Source: BOG-1112 sp964635325
GTDB taxonomy: Bacteria; Bdellovibrionota_B; Oligoflexia; Oligoflexales; Bog-1112
Direction: 5' to 3'
Assembly (NCBI GenBank): GCA_964635325.1
Contig: CAZWOL010000002.1
Coordinates: 1 to 64,000, forward strand
DNA length: 64,000 nucleotides
The position numbers were made by a program, and so were the translations under genes. Shown one piece after another: positions 35,578 to 44,129 of this stretch; the first letter of the stretch is position 1; each line of letters opens with the position of its first letter. A model generated the notes under the pieces. It was given only the letters and a program-made list of their open reading frames with translations, ran no database searches and was not told the DNA's origin.

Positions 35578-36150
35578 TTGCAACTCGCGAATTTCCGGCA
35601 TCTTTTGCTTTTGCTCTCGATGCTTAGCTTTGCCGCTCTCGAATTACGAGGCGATAGCGATCCCCGTACTATGAGTCGAGAGGAGATGATTAAAATTGCA
35701 GAAAGTCTCCACTTTACAAGCTATTACGTGCATCGTTGGTTGCGGGCGCCCGATTTGGAGACCAAAACTCTGGAGGGGGCGGATGCTCATGTTGCATCAA
35801 CTCCGGGTTTTGTGGATGTTACATTTTTCATAGCCTCATGGTGCATACCTTGCCAGCAATTGACTAAGAAAGTCAAAAGCCTCACGGAACATTTTCAACC
35901 CTATAACGTCCGTTTTCACTATGTATTTGCACATGATCGTGCGGAGGATGCACGTGTATTTGCACGGGCGTATGCCATCAAAGATGGGCTCATAGCAAAT
36001 AATACAATATTAAAAGACTTCCATAACCCTCCTTTGCCTGCGATCTATTTGACAGATAAAAATGGGTGGTTCTTTGCTCGTTATATCAGCCCATCAGATG
36101 CAGATATCAAGGATCTGGAAAATTTGCTCGACAAATTAGCAACATTTTAG
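35578..36150 (+). CDS. exported thioredoxin-like protein
   Basis: A 190-aa thioredoxin-fold protein. The start is set at TTG 35578 because GGAGGAGGGGG lies directly upstream and the product then begins with a signal peptide (FRHLLLLLSMLSFAALEL); an in-frame TTG at 35491 lacks these. The active site is ASWCIPCQQL (CxxC) and the cis-proline is in PPLPAIYLTD. Acts in the periplasm, probably in thiol redox. Convergent with the CglF-like gene, with 13 bases between. Confidence 0.82.
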   Translation: MQLANFRHLLLLLSMLSFAALELRGDSDPRTMSREEMIKIAESLHFTSYYVHRWLRAPDLETKTLEGADAHVASTPGFVDVTFFIASWCIPCQQLTKKVKSLTEHFQPYNVRFHYVFAHDRAEDARVFARAYAIKDGLIANNTILKDFHNPPLPAIYLTDKNGWFFARYISPSDADIKDLENLLDKLATF

Positions 36151-36163
36151 GGAGCGTATTTGA

Positions 36164-36472
36164 TCAATCGTTCTCGATATTCAAAGTAGTATCCTTTGCA
36201 TCCAAAGTATCAGCAGATTGGATCATTTCTTTGCGCCAATTGCCTCTAATGGTGACAAAATCGTAGCTTTGATCTGGAGAGGCTTGCTCCAGTATAGAAC
36301 CCATAGGTGAGGAGCGATCACCTTTAACAGTTGTTTCTTCGAAGTTAAACTCCGTTCCTGATGTCGTTCTCGGGGTGTCTGCTTTTACAGTCTTTTTTGG
36401 GGTTTGGGAAAATCCTGGAAATCCAAAGAGAGTTCCTACTAAAACGAATGTTGTGCAAAAAATTGACTTCAT
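36164..36472 (-). CDS. small secreted protein, CglF-like (gliding/adhesion envelope) motif
   Basis: 102 aa, start ATG 36472 with GGAG about 9 nt upstream (a GTG at 36487 is a poorer choice). Signal peptide to about PGFSQ. The mature part EFNFEETTVKGDRSSP...DQSYDFVTIRGNWRKEMIQSADTL follows the short motif 'E..V.G....P....LI..R..F..E...SA..L' that I associate with CglF-type proteins of the myxobacterial gliding machinery and with Bdellovibrio homologues. That link is from memory. Divergent from the next gene. Confidence 0.6.
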   Translation of the reverse strand: MKSIFCTTFVLVGTLFGFPGFSQTPKKTVKADTPRTTSGTEFNFEETTVKGDRSSPMGSILEQASPDQSYDFVTIRGNWRKEMIQSADTLDAKDTTLNIEND

Positions 36473-36546
36473 ACTTGCAAACTCCACAAAAGAAGAATGA
36501 GCTTATTCGATGTGTGACGATTTATAATGAGAACTACAAGTTTCAA

Positions 36547-37539
36547 ATGAGAGTCTCAATGCTAAATCAAAAACAGAAATCGAGATTTATATGCATCTTT
36601 TTCTATTGTCTTCTGACGCAGCCTCTTCTGTCAAAAAATCGCTCGCAATTACCATTTAATGGACATATTCCGATTTCCATGCGTTTGAAGATTTTGAAAC
36701 CGATGTTTTCTCCAGCATTTGATACTCAGGTTGAGTTGAGTAGGGAAGAGGTGCAGCAGTTTCGGGAGAAGAAATCTGGAGATGTGTATGGTTATATTAA
36801 AGTCTCTCCACCCAAAGGGTATTGCTTAATTGTCACGCGTCGTATCGAAGAAGCAGATGATACTGTTTGTAAACCAACATCTCTAGCGTTTGGGCTAAAA
36901 GATCTCGATAAAAAAGGAGAATTTTCCTGGAAGATCAAGACGGGGCCAGATGATTTTGGAACCGTTATTCGTTGGAGAACGCCTTATCGAATGGCGCGTC
37001 TTGTCGATTTAAATATGCCATGGCCAGGACCTGTTCTATCGCGAGTGGTTACAGAGTGTGAGCCAACAAGAAGTTCGGAAGGGGTTCGTAAAGTTTACGT
37101 TCATTTTCTCAATGGTGATGTTTTTAGTATTGGTTTTCCAGAGAAAGATGAGCTTATCCCTCAGCCTGAAGATATTCCTAATCTCTATGTTCAACAGTCA
37201 ATGGATGCGGGATACTTTGACTCGAAGGATGGAGCTGAGCTTAAGAAAGACAAGAAGAAAGAGGGGGCTAAGGGAGAACACGAAGCTAAGCCTGCAAAAA
37301 CTAACGAGAACAAAAAGCCAGAAGGCATCAATTGGCAAATTTCTCCACGGCTTGCCAATACAATGTCCAGCAGTTTCTTTATGGGTGCTGACAGCCTCCC
37401 ACCTTTAAAAGGAGGCGAATGCCGCTATCGATACGAAGATGACGAAGCCTCAGGTGGGTTGGTCGAATGCCACAAAGTAAGCAATTACAAATGGGTGTTT
37501 ATTCCTTTGATATGTTTGTCGGAGCTTAAACCAAAATGA
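36547..37539 (+). CDS. exported hypothetical protein upstream of the ccm operon
   Basis: About 330 aa from the ATG at 36547 (or 326 from 36559, with GAGAG ahead of it); the frame is open back to 36361 but that region is the CglF-like gene's opposite strand. An N-terminal hydrophobic signal (residues about 12-24, RFICIFFYCLLTQPLLSK) precedes a soluble part with a lysine/glutamate-rich low-complexity stretch (KKDKKKEGAKGEHEAKPAKT at about 240-260). No known family. Stop overlaps the next ATG (ATGA). Confidence 0.65.
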   Translation: MRVSMLNQKQKSRFICIFFYCLLTQPLLSKNRSQLPFNGHIPISMRLKILKPMFSPAFDTQVELSREEVQQFREKKSGDVYGYIKVSPPKGYCLIVTRRIEEADDTVCKPTSLAFGLKDLDKKGEFSWKIKTGPDDFGTVIRWRTPYRMARLVDLNMPWPGPVLSRVVTECEPTRSSEGVRKVYVHFLNGDVFSIGFPEKDELIPQPEDIPNLYVQQSMDAGYFDSKDGAELKKDKKKEGAKGEHEAKPAKTNENKKPEGINWQISPRLANTMSSSFFMGADSLPPLKGGECRYRYEDDEASGGLVECHKVSNYKWVFIPLICLSELKPK

Positions 37540-38711
37540 AACAATACTCTAAAATCTTGTGCGCATGTTTAATGTTTAGCAGTATTGCCCATGCACAATC
37601 TTCTGCTTTAGATACAGTGCGCGCTCGCTTGGATGATAGCCTCTTTGTTTCTGCACGTGCTGCTGGGCTTGGAGGTGCAATGTCGACTCTGGCTGACGGT
37701 ATACAAGCTCCGTATTATAACCCAGCTGCGATTGGTGGTGTAGATGTGTCGGAAAAACAGACATCTATAGTTCGACAACTTTACTTTCCATATCTTGGTG
37801 CAGCAGCAAATTCTAATATGAATCATACTGCAAATGATTCCTCACAAGGAGGTAGTCATGATCGTATTGTGGGCTCAGGTCTTGTGAATGCGCAAGCTGG
37901 CAAAAATCATTACGGACGTTTCTCAGGTCTGGCGAGTATCACAGTCCAGAGATTTATTCTTGTACAGGCATTGGATGAGCAGTTCTCAGCTCAAAGAGCA
38001 GAGGGTTCTACAACGTTGACTCATGCTGATTTTAGAAACCGTTCGCTGAGTGGTCTTGGTCTTAGTTTGGTGGGTCCGGCAGAACAACTTTATGTTGGCG
38101 CTTTTATGTATGCAGACTCGCAAAAACTTATGACAGGCGATTTAACTGATGAGCAAATGAATGCTGCGACCAATCATTACGAGCTGATCTCTAAGAATAG
38201 TGCGACTTATAAGGGTACTCCACTTAATCTCGGTCTCACCTGGATTCTAGCAAAGCCGCTACGACCAACATTGGCTATCGTCGTAAGAGATTTTGGAGGC
38301 ACAAAATATAGTGCGAGGACTCTTCCCTCTGGAGCTCCGGGCTCTTCTCTCCCTGCAAATTTCATAATGGATCAGGATATTACAGTTGGATTTTCAATTT
38401 CACCAAAGTTTGGCGCTAGTGGGTACTGGAGTGTGCTTCTCGAGGCAGGGCGTCTCGCGGAATATTCCGTGGCACTTGCAAAGAAGTTCAAAGCAAGCTT
38501 AGAGCTGAGCTTGGGTGGTTTTGGGAGTGATGCCTTGTTGGGGCTAAGGGCGGGCCTAAATTCTGTTGGGCTGTCTTATGGCATGAGTTTAAATCTTGGT
38601 CTCATACAATTAGAGTATTCTTCGCAAGCGCAAGATATTGGTGTTGCCAACGCGCGTGTGTTAGAAAGAAGGCATGTTGCTGTCCTTTCGTTTAATGTCG
38701 CTAGAGAGTGA
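37536..38711 (+). CDS. outer membrane beta-barrel-like protein (PorV/FadL-like)
   Basis: 391 aa with a signal peptide ending SIAHAQ. The N-terminal RAAGLGGAMSTLADGIQAPY YNPAAIGG resembles the plug of PorV/FadL-type barrels; the remainder has alternating polar/aromatic strands (LGLTWILAKPLRPTLAIVVRDFGG, VGFSISPKFGASGY). Substrate unknown. Translationally coupled to the gene before it and 9 bases before ccmA, so probably in one operon. Confidence 0.72.
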   Translation: MKQYSKILCACLMFSSIAHAQSSALDTVRARLDDSLFVSARAAGLGGAMSTLADGIQAPYYNPAAIGGVDVSEKQTSIVRQLYFPYLGAAANSNMNHTANDSSQGGSHDRIVGSGLVNAQAGKNHYGRFSGLASITVQRFILVQALDEQFSAQRAEGSTTLTHADFRNRSLSGLGLSLVGPAEQLYVGAFMYADSQKLMTGDLTDEQMNAATNHYELISKNSATYKGTPLNLGLTWILAKPLRPTLAIVVRDFGGTKYSARTLPSGAPGSSLPANFIMDQDITVGFSISPKFGASGYWSVLLEAGRLAEYSVALAKKFKASLELSLGGFGSDALLGLRAGLNSVGLSYGMSLNLGLIQLEYSSQAQDIGVANARVLERRHVAVLSFNVARE

Positions 38712-38720
38712 TGCCAAAGC

Positions 38721-39335
38721 ATGCTGAGAGTTCGAGATTTGAAGTTTTCCTATCCGCACCTAAGTATGTTTAATCAACTTTCCTTCGAACTTCATCCCTC
38801 CGAAATTATGTTGATCAGTGGACCGAATGGCTCAGGCAAGTCGACACTGCTTTCATTAGTTGCAGGTCTGCGCCGAGGCTTTGAAGGGGATATCAGTTTT
38901 GCTATTGATGATGTTCCTGTAGAGGATCGAAGAACTTGCATTTCCTACCTTGCTGCCGAAAGTAATGGTCTCTACGGTCGCATGTCTGCTGAACAGAATT
39001 TGCTGTTTTGGGCTTCTCTGGAAGGCTCATATGTTACTGCTCAAGCTGTCCAAGATGCGTTGGAGCGATGGGAGTTGTCGCATCGATGGCTCAAAAACCT
39101 TCCTGTTGATCGCTTTTCTACGGGAATGAAGCGCCGACTTGGTTTAGCCCGTGTGGAGCTTATGCATAAATATTGTTTGCTTCTCGATGAACCTCTCAAT
39201 GGTTTGGATAAGCAAGGTTTGGTGCACTTTCGCGCTATGCTTCAACAGCAAAAGGAGCGTAAAGGCATCGCGATTATTGTAAGTCACGAAAGCGTTGGGA
39301 TTCGTGACTTACTAACGCTCGAGATGGAGCTTTAG
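38721..39335 (+). CDS. ccmA: heme exporter ATP-binding protein CcmA
   Basis: ABC ATPase of 204 aa, the size of CcmA, which with CcmB forms the ATP-driven part of heme handling in System I cytochrome c maturation. Walker A is SGPNGSGKST, signature FSTGMKRRLGLARVELM, and Walker B LLLDEPLNGLD. The weak signature and context (ccmB-C-D-E-G follow) support CcmA over other small ATPases. Confidence 0.88.
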   Translation: MLRVRDLKFSYPHLSMFNQLSFELHPSEIMLISGPNGSGKSTLLSLVAGLRRGFEGDISFAIDDVPVEDRRTCISYLAAESNGLYGRMSAEQNLLFWASLEGSYVTAQAVQDALERWELSHRWLKNLPVDRFSTGMKRRLGLARVELMHKYCLLLDEPLNGLDKQGLVHFRAMLQQQKERKGIAIIVSHESVGIRDLLTLEMEL

Positions 39336-39337
39336 GG

Positions 39338-40018
39338 ATGAAAACGTTTCTGCAACAATGGCTTTGTCTTGCGCGTCATGGTTTGCGTTTAGAACTTGCA
39401 GAACCGCAGCGTGGGTTGTCATCGTTGCTCTTTGCGGTCACCATTCTTTTTCTTTTCTCTTTTGCTCTTGGAGATCTTCCTTCGACATTCAAGGTCCAGC
39501 TAGTGCTTTCAGAAGCTTTTCTATGCTGTTTTCTCGTTTTGCAAATGGTGCACCAACGTTTGCTTTCGATTGATGAAAAAGATCGTGCTATAGACGTGAT
39601 GGTTGCTTCGCCACTTAGTTTTTCAGCTTTTTATCTTGCAAAAGTAGCTCTAGCGGTTGTTCTTTCCTTGATCATTGTGCTCCCTTTTTTGTGGTTCATG
39701 CAAATACTGCATGGAGTTGGATTGATGAGTTTTGGGCTCATTGGAATTGTTTGTCTTGTCATTTTGGCGCTGTCTTCTTTGGGAATATTGCTTGCGCAGA
39801 TGACGTTGCGAGCTGCTGGGCGAGACTTGCTTTTTCCTCTTTTGTATTTTCCGCTTTCGGTTCCAGTGCTTTTATCCGCAGTTCAAGCGAGTTTTTGTCT
39901 ATGGCAACTTGCTAAACCTGAATCTTTCGATCTCTGGCTTGGACTTCTCGTAGGCTTTTGTATTATTTATCTGACATTGGGTTGTTTGTTTTTTGAAGAG
40001 CTCATCGGCTTAGACTAG
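39338..40018 (+). CDS. ccmB: heme exporter protein CcmB
   Basis: 226-aa integral membrane protein with six hydrophobic segments. N-terminal LCLARHGLRLELAEPQRGLSSLLFAVTILFLF and the central LSIDEKDRAIDVMVASPLSFSAFYLAK match the family. Partner of CcmA in the inner membrane. Starts two bases after the ccmA stop. Confidence 0.88.
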   Translation: MKTFLQQWLCLARHGLRLELAEPQRGLSSLLFAVTILFLFSFALGDLPSTFKVQLVLSEAFLCCFLVLQMVHQRLLSIDEKDRAIDVMVASPLSFSAFYLAKVALAVVLSLIIVLPFLWFMQILHGVGLMSFGLIGIVCLVILALSSLGILLAQMTLRAAGRDLLFPLLYFPLSVPVLLSAVQASFCLWQLAKPESFDLWLGLLVGFCIIYLTLGCLFFEELIGLD

Positions 40019-40025
40019 GAATTCC

Positions 40026-40733
40026 ATGCTGTATGTCAAAGATAAGAGGGGCTTTCGCCTTGGGTTTCTGACTCTTCTTGCGCTTGCTGGAGCTTGGCTC
40101 TGGGCTCTTTATTTTGTTAGCCCAGAACTTCATCAGGGCAACGTATACCGCATTCTTTATTTGCATGTGCCTAGTGCGTTTTGTGCATTTTTTTGTTCTT
40201 TTCTTTTGTTGGGCTTTAGTCTTGCAGGTTTGCGTAAGAACTCTGTTCATTCCCATCGTTGGGCTTTTTGGAGCAAAGGGACAGCAGAAGTTGGACTTTT
40301 GTTCACAGTGCTTACTTTGATGACGGGAGCCATTTGGGGTAAGCCAACATGGGGAACCTGGTGGACCTGGGATGCTCGTCTTACCACCACGTTGATTCTT
40401 TCGCTGCTCTATAGTGCTTACCTTTTGCTTTATGCAGCTCTACCAGAGGGTGCTTTGCAGCGCCGTGCTTGCGCAGTTATGGGGATACTTATTTTTACAG
40501 ATGTACCCATTATTTATAAAAGTGTCACTTGGTGGCGAACTTTGCACCAGCCTCCAAGCTTATCCTTTGCAGGTAGTCCAGCAATGGATGCAGATATGTT
40601 GCGTCATCTTGTGCTCAGTATATTTGCAATGATTTTAGTATGTCTGTGGCTTGTATGGCAGCGTTATGTCAATATGAGTTTGCAAAATGAGTTTGATCAA
40701 AAATCAGCAAATTATTTACGGAGTCATTCCTAA
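40026..40733 (+). CDS. ccmC: heme transporter CcmC
   Basis: 235 aa with six transmembrane segments and the periplasmic tryptophan-rich WWD motif, here WGTWWTWDARLTTTLI (about residues 106-121), flanked by histidines (LHVPSAFCAF) that ligate heme. CcmC loads heme onto CcmE with CcmD. Seven bases after ccmB. Confidence 0.93.
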   Translation: MLYVKDKRGFRLGFLTLLALAGAWLWALYFVSPELHQGNVYRILYLHVPSAFCAFFCSFLLLGFSLAGLRKNSVHSHRWAFWSKGTAEVGLLFTVLTLMTGAIWGKPTWGTWWTWDARLTTTLILSLLYSAYLLLYAALPEGALQRRACAVMGILIFTDVPIIYKSVTWWRTLHQPPSLSFAGSPAMDADMLRHLVLSIFAMILVCLWLVWQRYVNMSLQNEFDQKSANYLRSHS

Positions 40734-40864
40734 TGCAATCGATGACCTACGTTCTAGTTGCTTATGCGGTTGGTCTCTTGCTCATAGGGGGCTTTAGCTT
40801 CTATGTAGTTTGGCAGAGACGTAGTCTAAGAATGTTGTTGGCCTCACTCGAGGTGTCCGAATGA
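40733..40864 (+). CDS. ccmD: heme exporter protein CcmD (small)
   Basis: A 43-aa protein whose ATG overlaps the ccmC stop (TAATG) and whose TGA overlaps the ccmE ATG (ATGA). One transmembrane helix (YVLVAYAVGLLLIGGFSFYV) is followed by arginines WQRRSLRM. Length, single helix, position between ccmC and ccmE and GGAG 9 nt upstream of the ATG all fit CcmD, which stabilises CcmC-CcmE. Confidence 0.85.
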   Translation: MQSMTYVLVAYAVGLLLIGGFSFYVVWQRRSLRMLLASLEVSE

Positions 40865-41322
40865 AAAAAAATAAACGCCTAAAGTGGATCATCGGTAGTA
40901 TTGTGATAGCGGGTTCGATCTTTGCCTTGTCCTTTCTGACTTTGGAACAGAACTCTGTCTATTTTTATACTCCAGTCGAAGCAGCAGCAAAGGCTCAGTC
41001 TTTGCAAAGTTCAGAGATACGTGTTGGAGGCATGGTCAAAGGTGGATCTGTCGATTGGAACCGTCAAGCCTTACAACTTAAATTTACTCTTTCAGATTTA
41101 AAGGGAAAAGAGATCGAAGTGAATCATACGGGGACTCCACCTGATCTTTTTAAGGAGAACGCTGGGGTTGTGGTTGAAGGGCGCATTGCTGCGGATGGAT
41201 CGCATTTCCATGCAACAAAGCTTATGGTCAAACACTCTGAGGAATATAAAAAGCCTGAAGGTGGACACTCTATGGATCGCGCGCTGCTTGAAAAATCAAT
41301 ATTCAAGAATGAGGCGACCTAA
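40861..41322 (+). CDS. ccmE: cytochrome c maturation protein CcmE
   Basis: 153 aa. N-terminal signal anchor (about residues 9-25), then a beta-barrel domain with VRVGGMV-like strand EIRVGGMVKGGSVDW, the GIPPDLF-like GTPPDLFKENAGVVVEG and the heme-binding histidine near the C-terminus (HATKLMVKHSEEYKKP). CcmE carries heme covalently to apocytochromes. Confidence 0.9.
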   Translation: MKKNKRLKWIIGSIVIAGSIFALSFLTLEQNSVYFYTPVEAAAKAQSLQSSEIRVGGMVKGGSVDWNRQALQLKFTLSDLKGKEIEVNHTGTPPDLFKENAGVVVEGRIAADGSHFHATKLMVKHSEEYKKPEGGHSMDRALLEKSIFKNEAT

Positions 41323-41889
41323 ATGCACTCACAGCAATCCAATTGGGGGCATAAGTTCACAGTCATTTGTGCAGTATTTCTGAGTTTGGTTTTTGTTTTG
41401 CTTTTTGCAAAGAGTCTTTATCTTGATCCCAAAAAAGTCAGCTCTCCCCTAGTTGGGCACAATGCTAAAACTTTTCAAGTGGAGATGATTCAGGGTGCAG
41501 AGTTGCTAATGAAAACTCCTGCACAGCAACTTGATTTTAGTGAGCTTCGTGGTTCGCCTCTCATTCTTAATTTTTGGGCGAGCTGGTGCGGGTCATGTGC
41601 TGAAGAAGCAGCATTGATAGAAGAATTTTGGCAGGCGCACAAAGGCGATGGTGTTAGAATATTAGGGATTGCCGTGCATGATAAAGCATCGGATGTGCTT
41701 TCTTTTGCTCGTTCTGCAGGCAAGACCTATGCTTTGGGTTTAGATGCAGAGGGGCGTGTTGCGCTCAATTATGGAGTAACGGGCGTGCCAGAGACTGTCT
41801 TTATTGATGCCTCTGGTGTGGTTGTTCACAAAGAGGTTGGACCACTCACAACTGCGCTTCTTGAAAAGATGTGGCTCAAGATCAAGTAA
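41323..41889 (+). CDS. ccmG: thiol:disulfide interchange protein, CcmG/DsbE-like
   Basis: 188 aa with one N-terminal transmembrane anchor and a periplasmic thioredoxin domain: NFWASWCGSCAEEAALIEEF (CxxC) and the cis-proline in YGVTGVPETVFID. This protein reduces the CXXCH thiols of apocytochrome c. It begins right after the ccmE stop, with GAGG 7 nt upstream of the ATG. ccmF and ccmH are not adjacent. Confidence 0.88.
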   Translation: MHSQQSNWGHKFTVICAVFLSLVFVLLFAKSLYLDPKKVSSPLVGHNAKTFQVEMIQGAELLMKTPAQQLDFSELRGSPLILNFWASWCGSCAEEAALIEEFWQAHKGDGVRILGIAVHDKASDVLSFARSAGKTYALGLDAEGRVALNYGVTGVPETVFIDASGVVVHKEVGPLTTALLEKMWLKIK

Positions 41890-41927
41890 ATACAATGTCA
41901 GGTTAAAAAACTTAGGAGTTAAGTCTG

Positions 41928-42080
41928 ATGTTTACTAAAGAAGATTTCAAGATCGATTCTCTTTCAGAGCTCACCTCATTCCTTCTCATTGCTCCCTTTG
42001 TTGGACTAGTCTTCCCATTCTTAATGGCAGCCTACACTCTAGGCTTCGTTATGGACTTAGCCGGTTGGCTCGAAACCTAG
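41928..42080 (+). CDS. novel 50-aa membrane protein downstream of ccmG
   Basis: A complete small gene with AGGAG 8 nt before the ATG. The product has a charged N-terminus (MFTKEDFKIDSL) and one or two hydrophobic segments (FLLIAPFVGLVFPFLMAAYT and LGFVMDLAGW). It lies 38 bases after ccmG in the same direction, so may be part of the ccm operon. It resembles small respiratory-accessory proteins only in size. No known family recognised. Confidence 0.65.
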   Translation: MFTKEDFKIDSLSELTSFLLIAPFVGLVFPFLMAAYTLGFVMDLAGWLET

Positions 42081-42119
42081 TCTGTATCGACTCTTCCATA
42101 GAGAACTTGTTGGTCTAGA

Positions 42120-43526
42120 TTATTCTGCAGCTGATGAAAGAGATTCGACTAAATACGCGCCATAGCCCGGGATGCGATCCAGTGAGCGTGCGGTAGCTTT
42201 ATACATATAGCTTTTGCCAGATTCGAAGGTGTTTTCTGGAACTGTGTATGTGCGTGTTGTTCCGACTATTGATGGTGATGAGTATACTTTACTTAAGGTT
42301 CCATCAACCGAGAGATAGAGTGCTATGGACCATTGGAAGTTTTGTATACTCGAACCAAAGGGATCTCCAGCAAGAGTGATAGTGCGAGTTGTGGCATCGT
42401 AGCTCGTTGTAATGGTTGCAGGAGTTACTTTGGGGAAGGTGTAGATATATTCCTCCGTCCAGGTATCTGCATTATCTTTGAATTGAAGTTGGAAGAGAAT
42501 CACCTGATTGGCAACAGGTGCTGTGGTATTTGCAAGAATCACCTTGCGAGCATATAGTCCGTCATTGGAAAGTCCATCATAATTCAAACCATCATCTTTG
42601 AGGAGCCCATCCCAAGTTTGGGTTTCAGTTTGTCCATTTGTATTTAGAGCTTCGACAGTTGCTCCTGAAAGTAGAGTGGGTGCCCCGAGTATTTGAATTT
42701 GCTCTGGAACGGGGTCTGTCGAACGATTTTGTGCAAAGAAAGTCATAGCATAGGCAGTGCTTGTGGATGTGGGTTGAGTGATTTCGTACCGTGCAAGCAG
42801 CCATTGGAGGCCTTGGGGAAAGTAAACATTATTTGCTGCTACAAACCCGTTCGCAGAACTATTGAAGACATTTAGAGCGCCATCTCCAAGTACTTCGGGA
42901 TCGATAATATCAATGACACCATCACTATCCAAATCTGCAACTCTGTTCTTTAAAACAGCGTCTTCGGTACTTGTAAGATGAGATGAAGTAGAGTCTGTCA
43001 ATGATGCATTTGGGCTGTTGAGGCCTAGTTTGTTTGCAAATCCATCTGGTATTCCATCGCCAGCTGTTGATGTTGTTGTGGTATTTGTGAAAGTTATACC
43101 AGCATCGTTTTGGAAACTTATAATCGAGCCTTTTTGAATCAAACGTGGAAGACGATCGGATGTGATTTGAAAGTATTGATAAACTTTACTTGCATCTGAA
43201 GTGGTAAAAGAAAGTACGGATTGCAAAACATAGGTCGGTGAAAAAAGTAAAAGCGTAAATGTTTTGGCAGTGAACACATGTCTGAAAGTAAAAGATCCTG
43301 AGGGTTCAACACTAGCGAGCCTTGCTATCCTTGTGTCGCTTTCTACTAATGCAAGCTTCCAACCCTCAAGTTCAGATGGAGAACCGGTGTCCCCAGTGAT
43401 GACACCCGAAATATCTTTGTGCTGTCCGAGTAAGGAAAATGCGGATGGGGCATCACCCGCGTTGCTGCATGCCAAATAAGCTAAGAGCGGCAAGATTTTT
43501 AAATATCGCAGAACACGATGTCGCAC
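42120..43526 (-). CDS. lipoprotein with EF-hand-like calcium motifs, unknown function
   Basis: 468-aa lipoprotein. GTG start with GAGGGGGC 5 nt upstream; the signal peptide ends in lipobox LAYLAC (Cys about 20). Residues about 150-215 carry two Asp-rich segments of thrombospondin type-3/dockerin style (GDGIPDGF and DLDSDGVIDIIDPEVLGDG), probably calcium binding. The remainder is threonine/serine-rich beta structure. Likely outer-membrane or surface located. Convergent with the small gene at 41928. Confidence 0.75.
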   Translation of the reverse strand: MRHRVLRYLKILPLLAYLACSNAGDAPSAFSLLGQHKDISGVITGDTGSPSELEGWKLALVESDTRIARLASVEPSGSFTFRHVFTAKTFTLLLFSPTYVLQSVLSFTTSDASKVYQYFQITSDRLPRLIQKGSIISFQNDAGITFTNTTTTSTAGDGIPDGFANKLGLNSPNASLTDSTSSHLTSTEDAVLKNRVADLDSDGVIDIIDPEVLGDGALNVFNSSANGFVAANNVYFPQGLQWLLARYEITQPTSTSTAYAMTFFAQNRSTDPVPEQIQILGAPTLLSGATVEALNTNGQTETQTWDGLLKDDGLNYDGLSNDGLYARKVILANTTAPVANQVILFQLQFKDNADTWTEEYIYTFPKVTPATITTSYDATTRTITLAGDPFGSSIQNFQWSIALYLSVDGTLSKVYSSPSIVGTTRTYTVPENTFESGKSYMYKATARSLDRIPGYGAYLVESLSSAAE

Positions 43527-43662
43527 GAAGCCCCCTCTAATAACACAAACCTGTACCTGTTTAGTCTTCGGAAAAAAGGGAACAAAGTTAAGGGACTAGG
43601 AAATTTTTTCAGGTTTTATCAGTCTATGTGTGATTTAAGGGCTAAACCTTACGATTGTAAGA

Positions 43663-43691
43663 TTGACAAAGGGCTGGGAAAAACCTAAATC
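43663..43691 (+). promoter_or_regulatory. sigma-70-type promoter of rnpB
   Basis: A perfect -35 TTGACA (43663-43668), 17-bp spacer and a -10 like TAAATC (43686-43691) lie about 18 bases before the predicted 5' end of RNase P RNA. Confidence 0.5.
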
Positions 43692-43708
43692 CACAGACAG
43701 GGATAAAT

Positions 43709-44090
43709 GAGTTCAGATGTATGGGCTATCGCGGTTATCCAAACTAATCTTTGGGTGACTGAGGAAAGTCCGGACTTCTTAGGGCAGGATACTGGCTAAT
43801 GGCCAGGCGGGGTGACCCGACGGAAAGTGCAACAGAGAGGAAACCGCCAACCCATAGATTTATCTGTGGCGGCAAGGGTGAAACGGTGAGGTAAGAGCTC
43901 ACCAGCATGGATGGTAACATTCGTGGCTTGTAAACCCTATCCGAAGCAAGGCCAAAAAGGGGAACATTTCACCGGCCCGGTGGGTTCCTGGGTAGGCCGC
44001 TTGAGGGAGTTGGTAACGGCTCCCCTAGACAAATGGTAGCCTCCGTTTTTAAAACGAAGACAGAATCCGGCTTATAGTACATCTGAACTC
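43709..44090 (+). ncRNA. rnpB: RNase P RNA, bacterial class A type
   Basis: Catalytic RNA of RNase P, which matures tRNA 5' ends. The P1 helix pairs GAGTTCAGATGTA (43709-43721) with TACATCTGAACTC (44078-44090). The conserved core GAGGAAAGTCCGGACT lies at 43761-43776, and the 3' core ACAGAATCCGGCTTA at about 44060-44074. The GGCAAGGGTGAAACGGTGAGGTAAGAGC stretch (about 43871-43898) is the P10-P12 region. Length about 382 nt fits. Confidence 0.95.
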
Positions 44091-44129
44091 TTATCCTCTC
44101 TTATCTTTCAATATTCTAGCGATCCCAAG

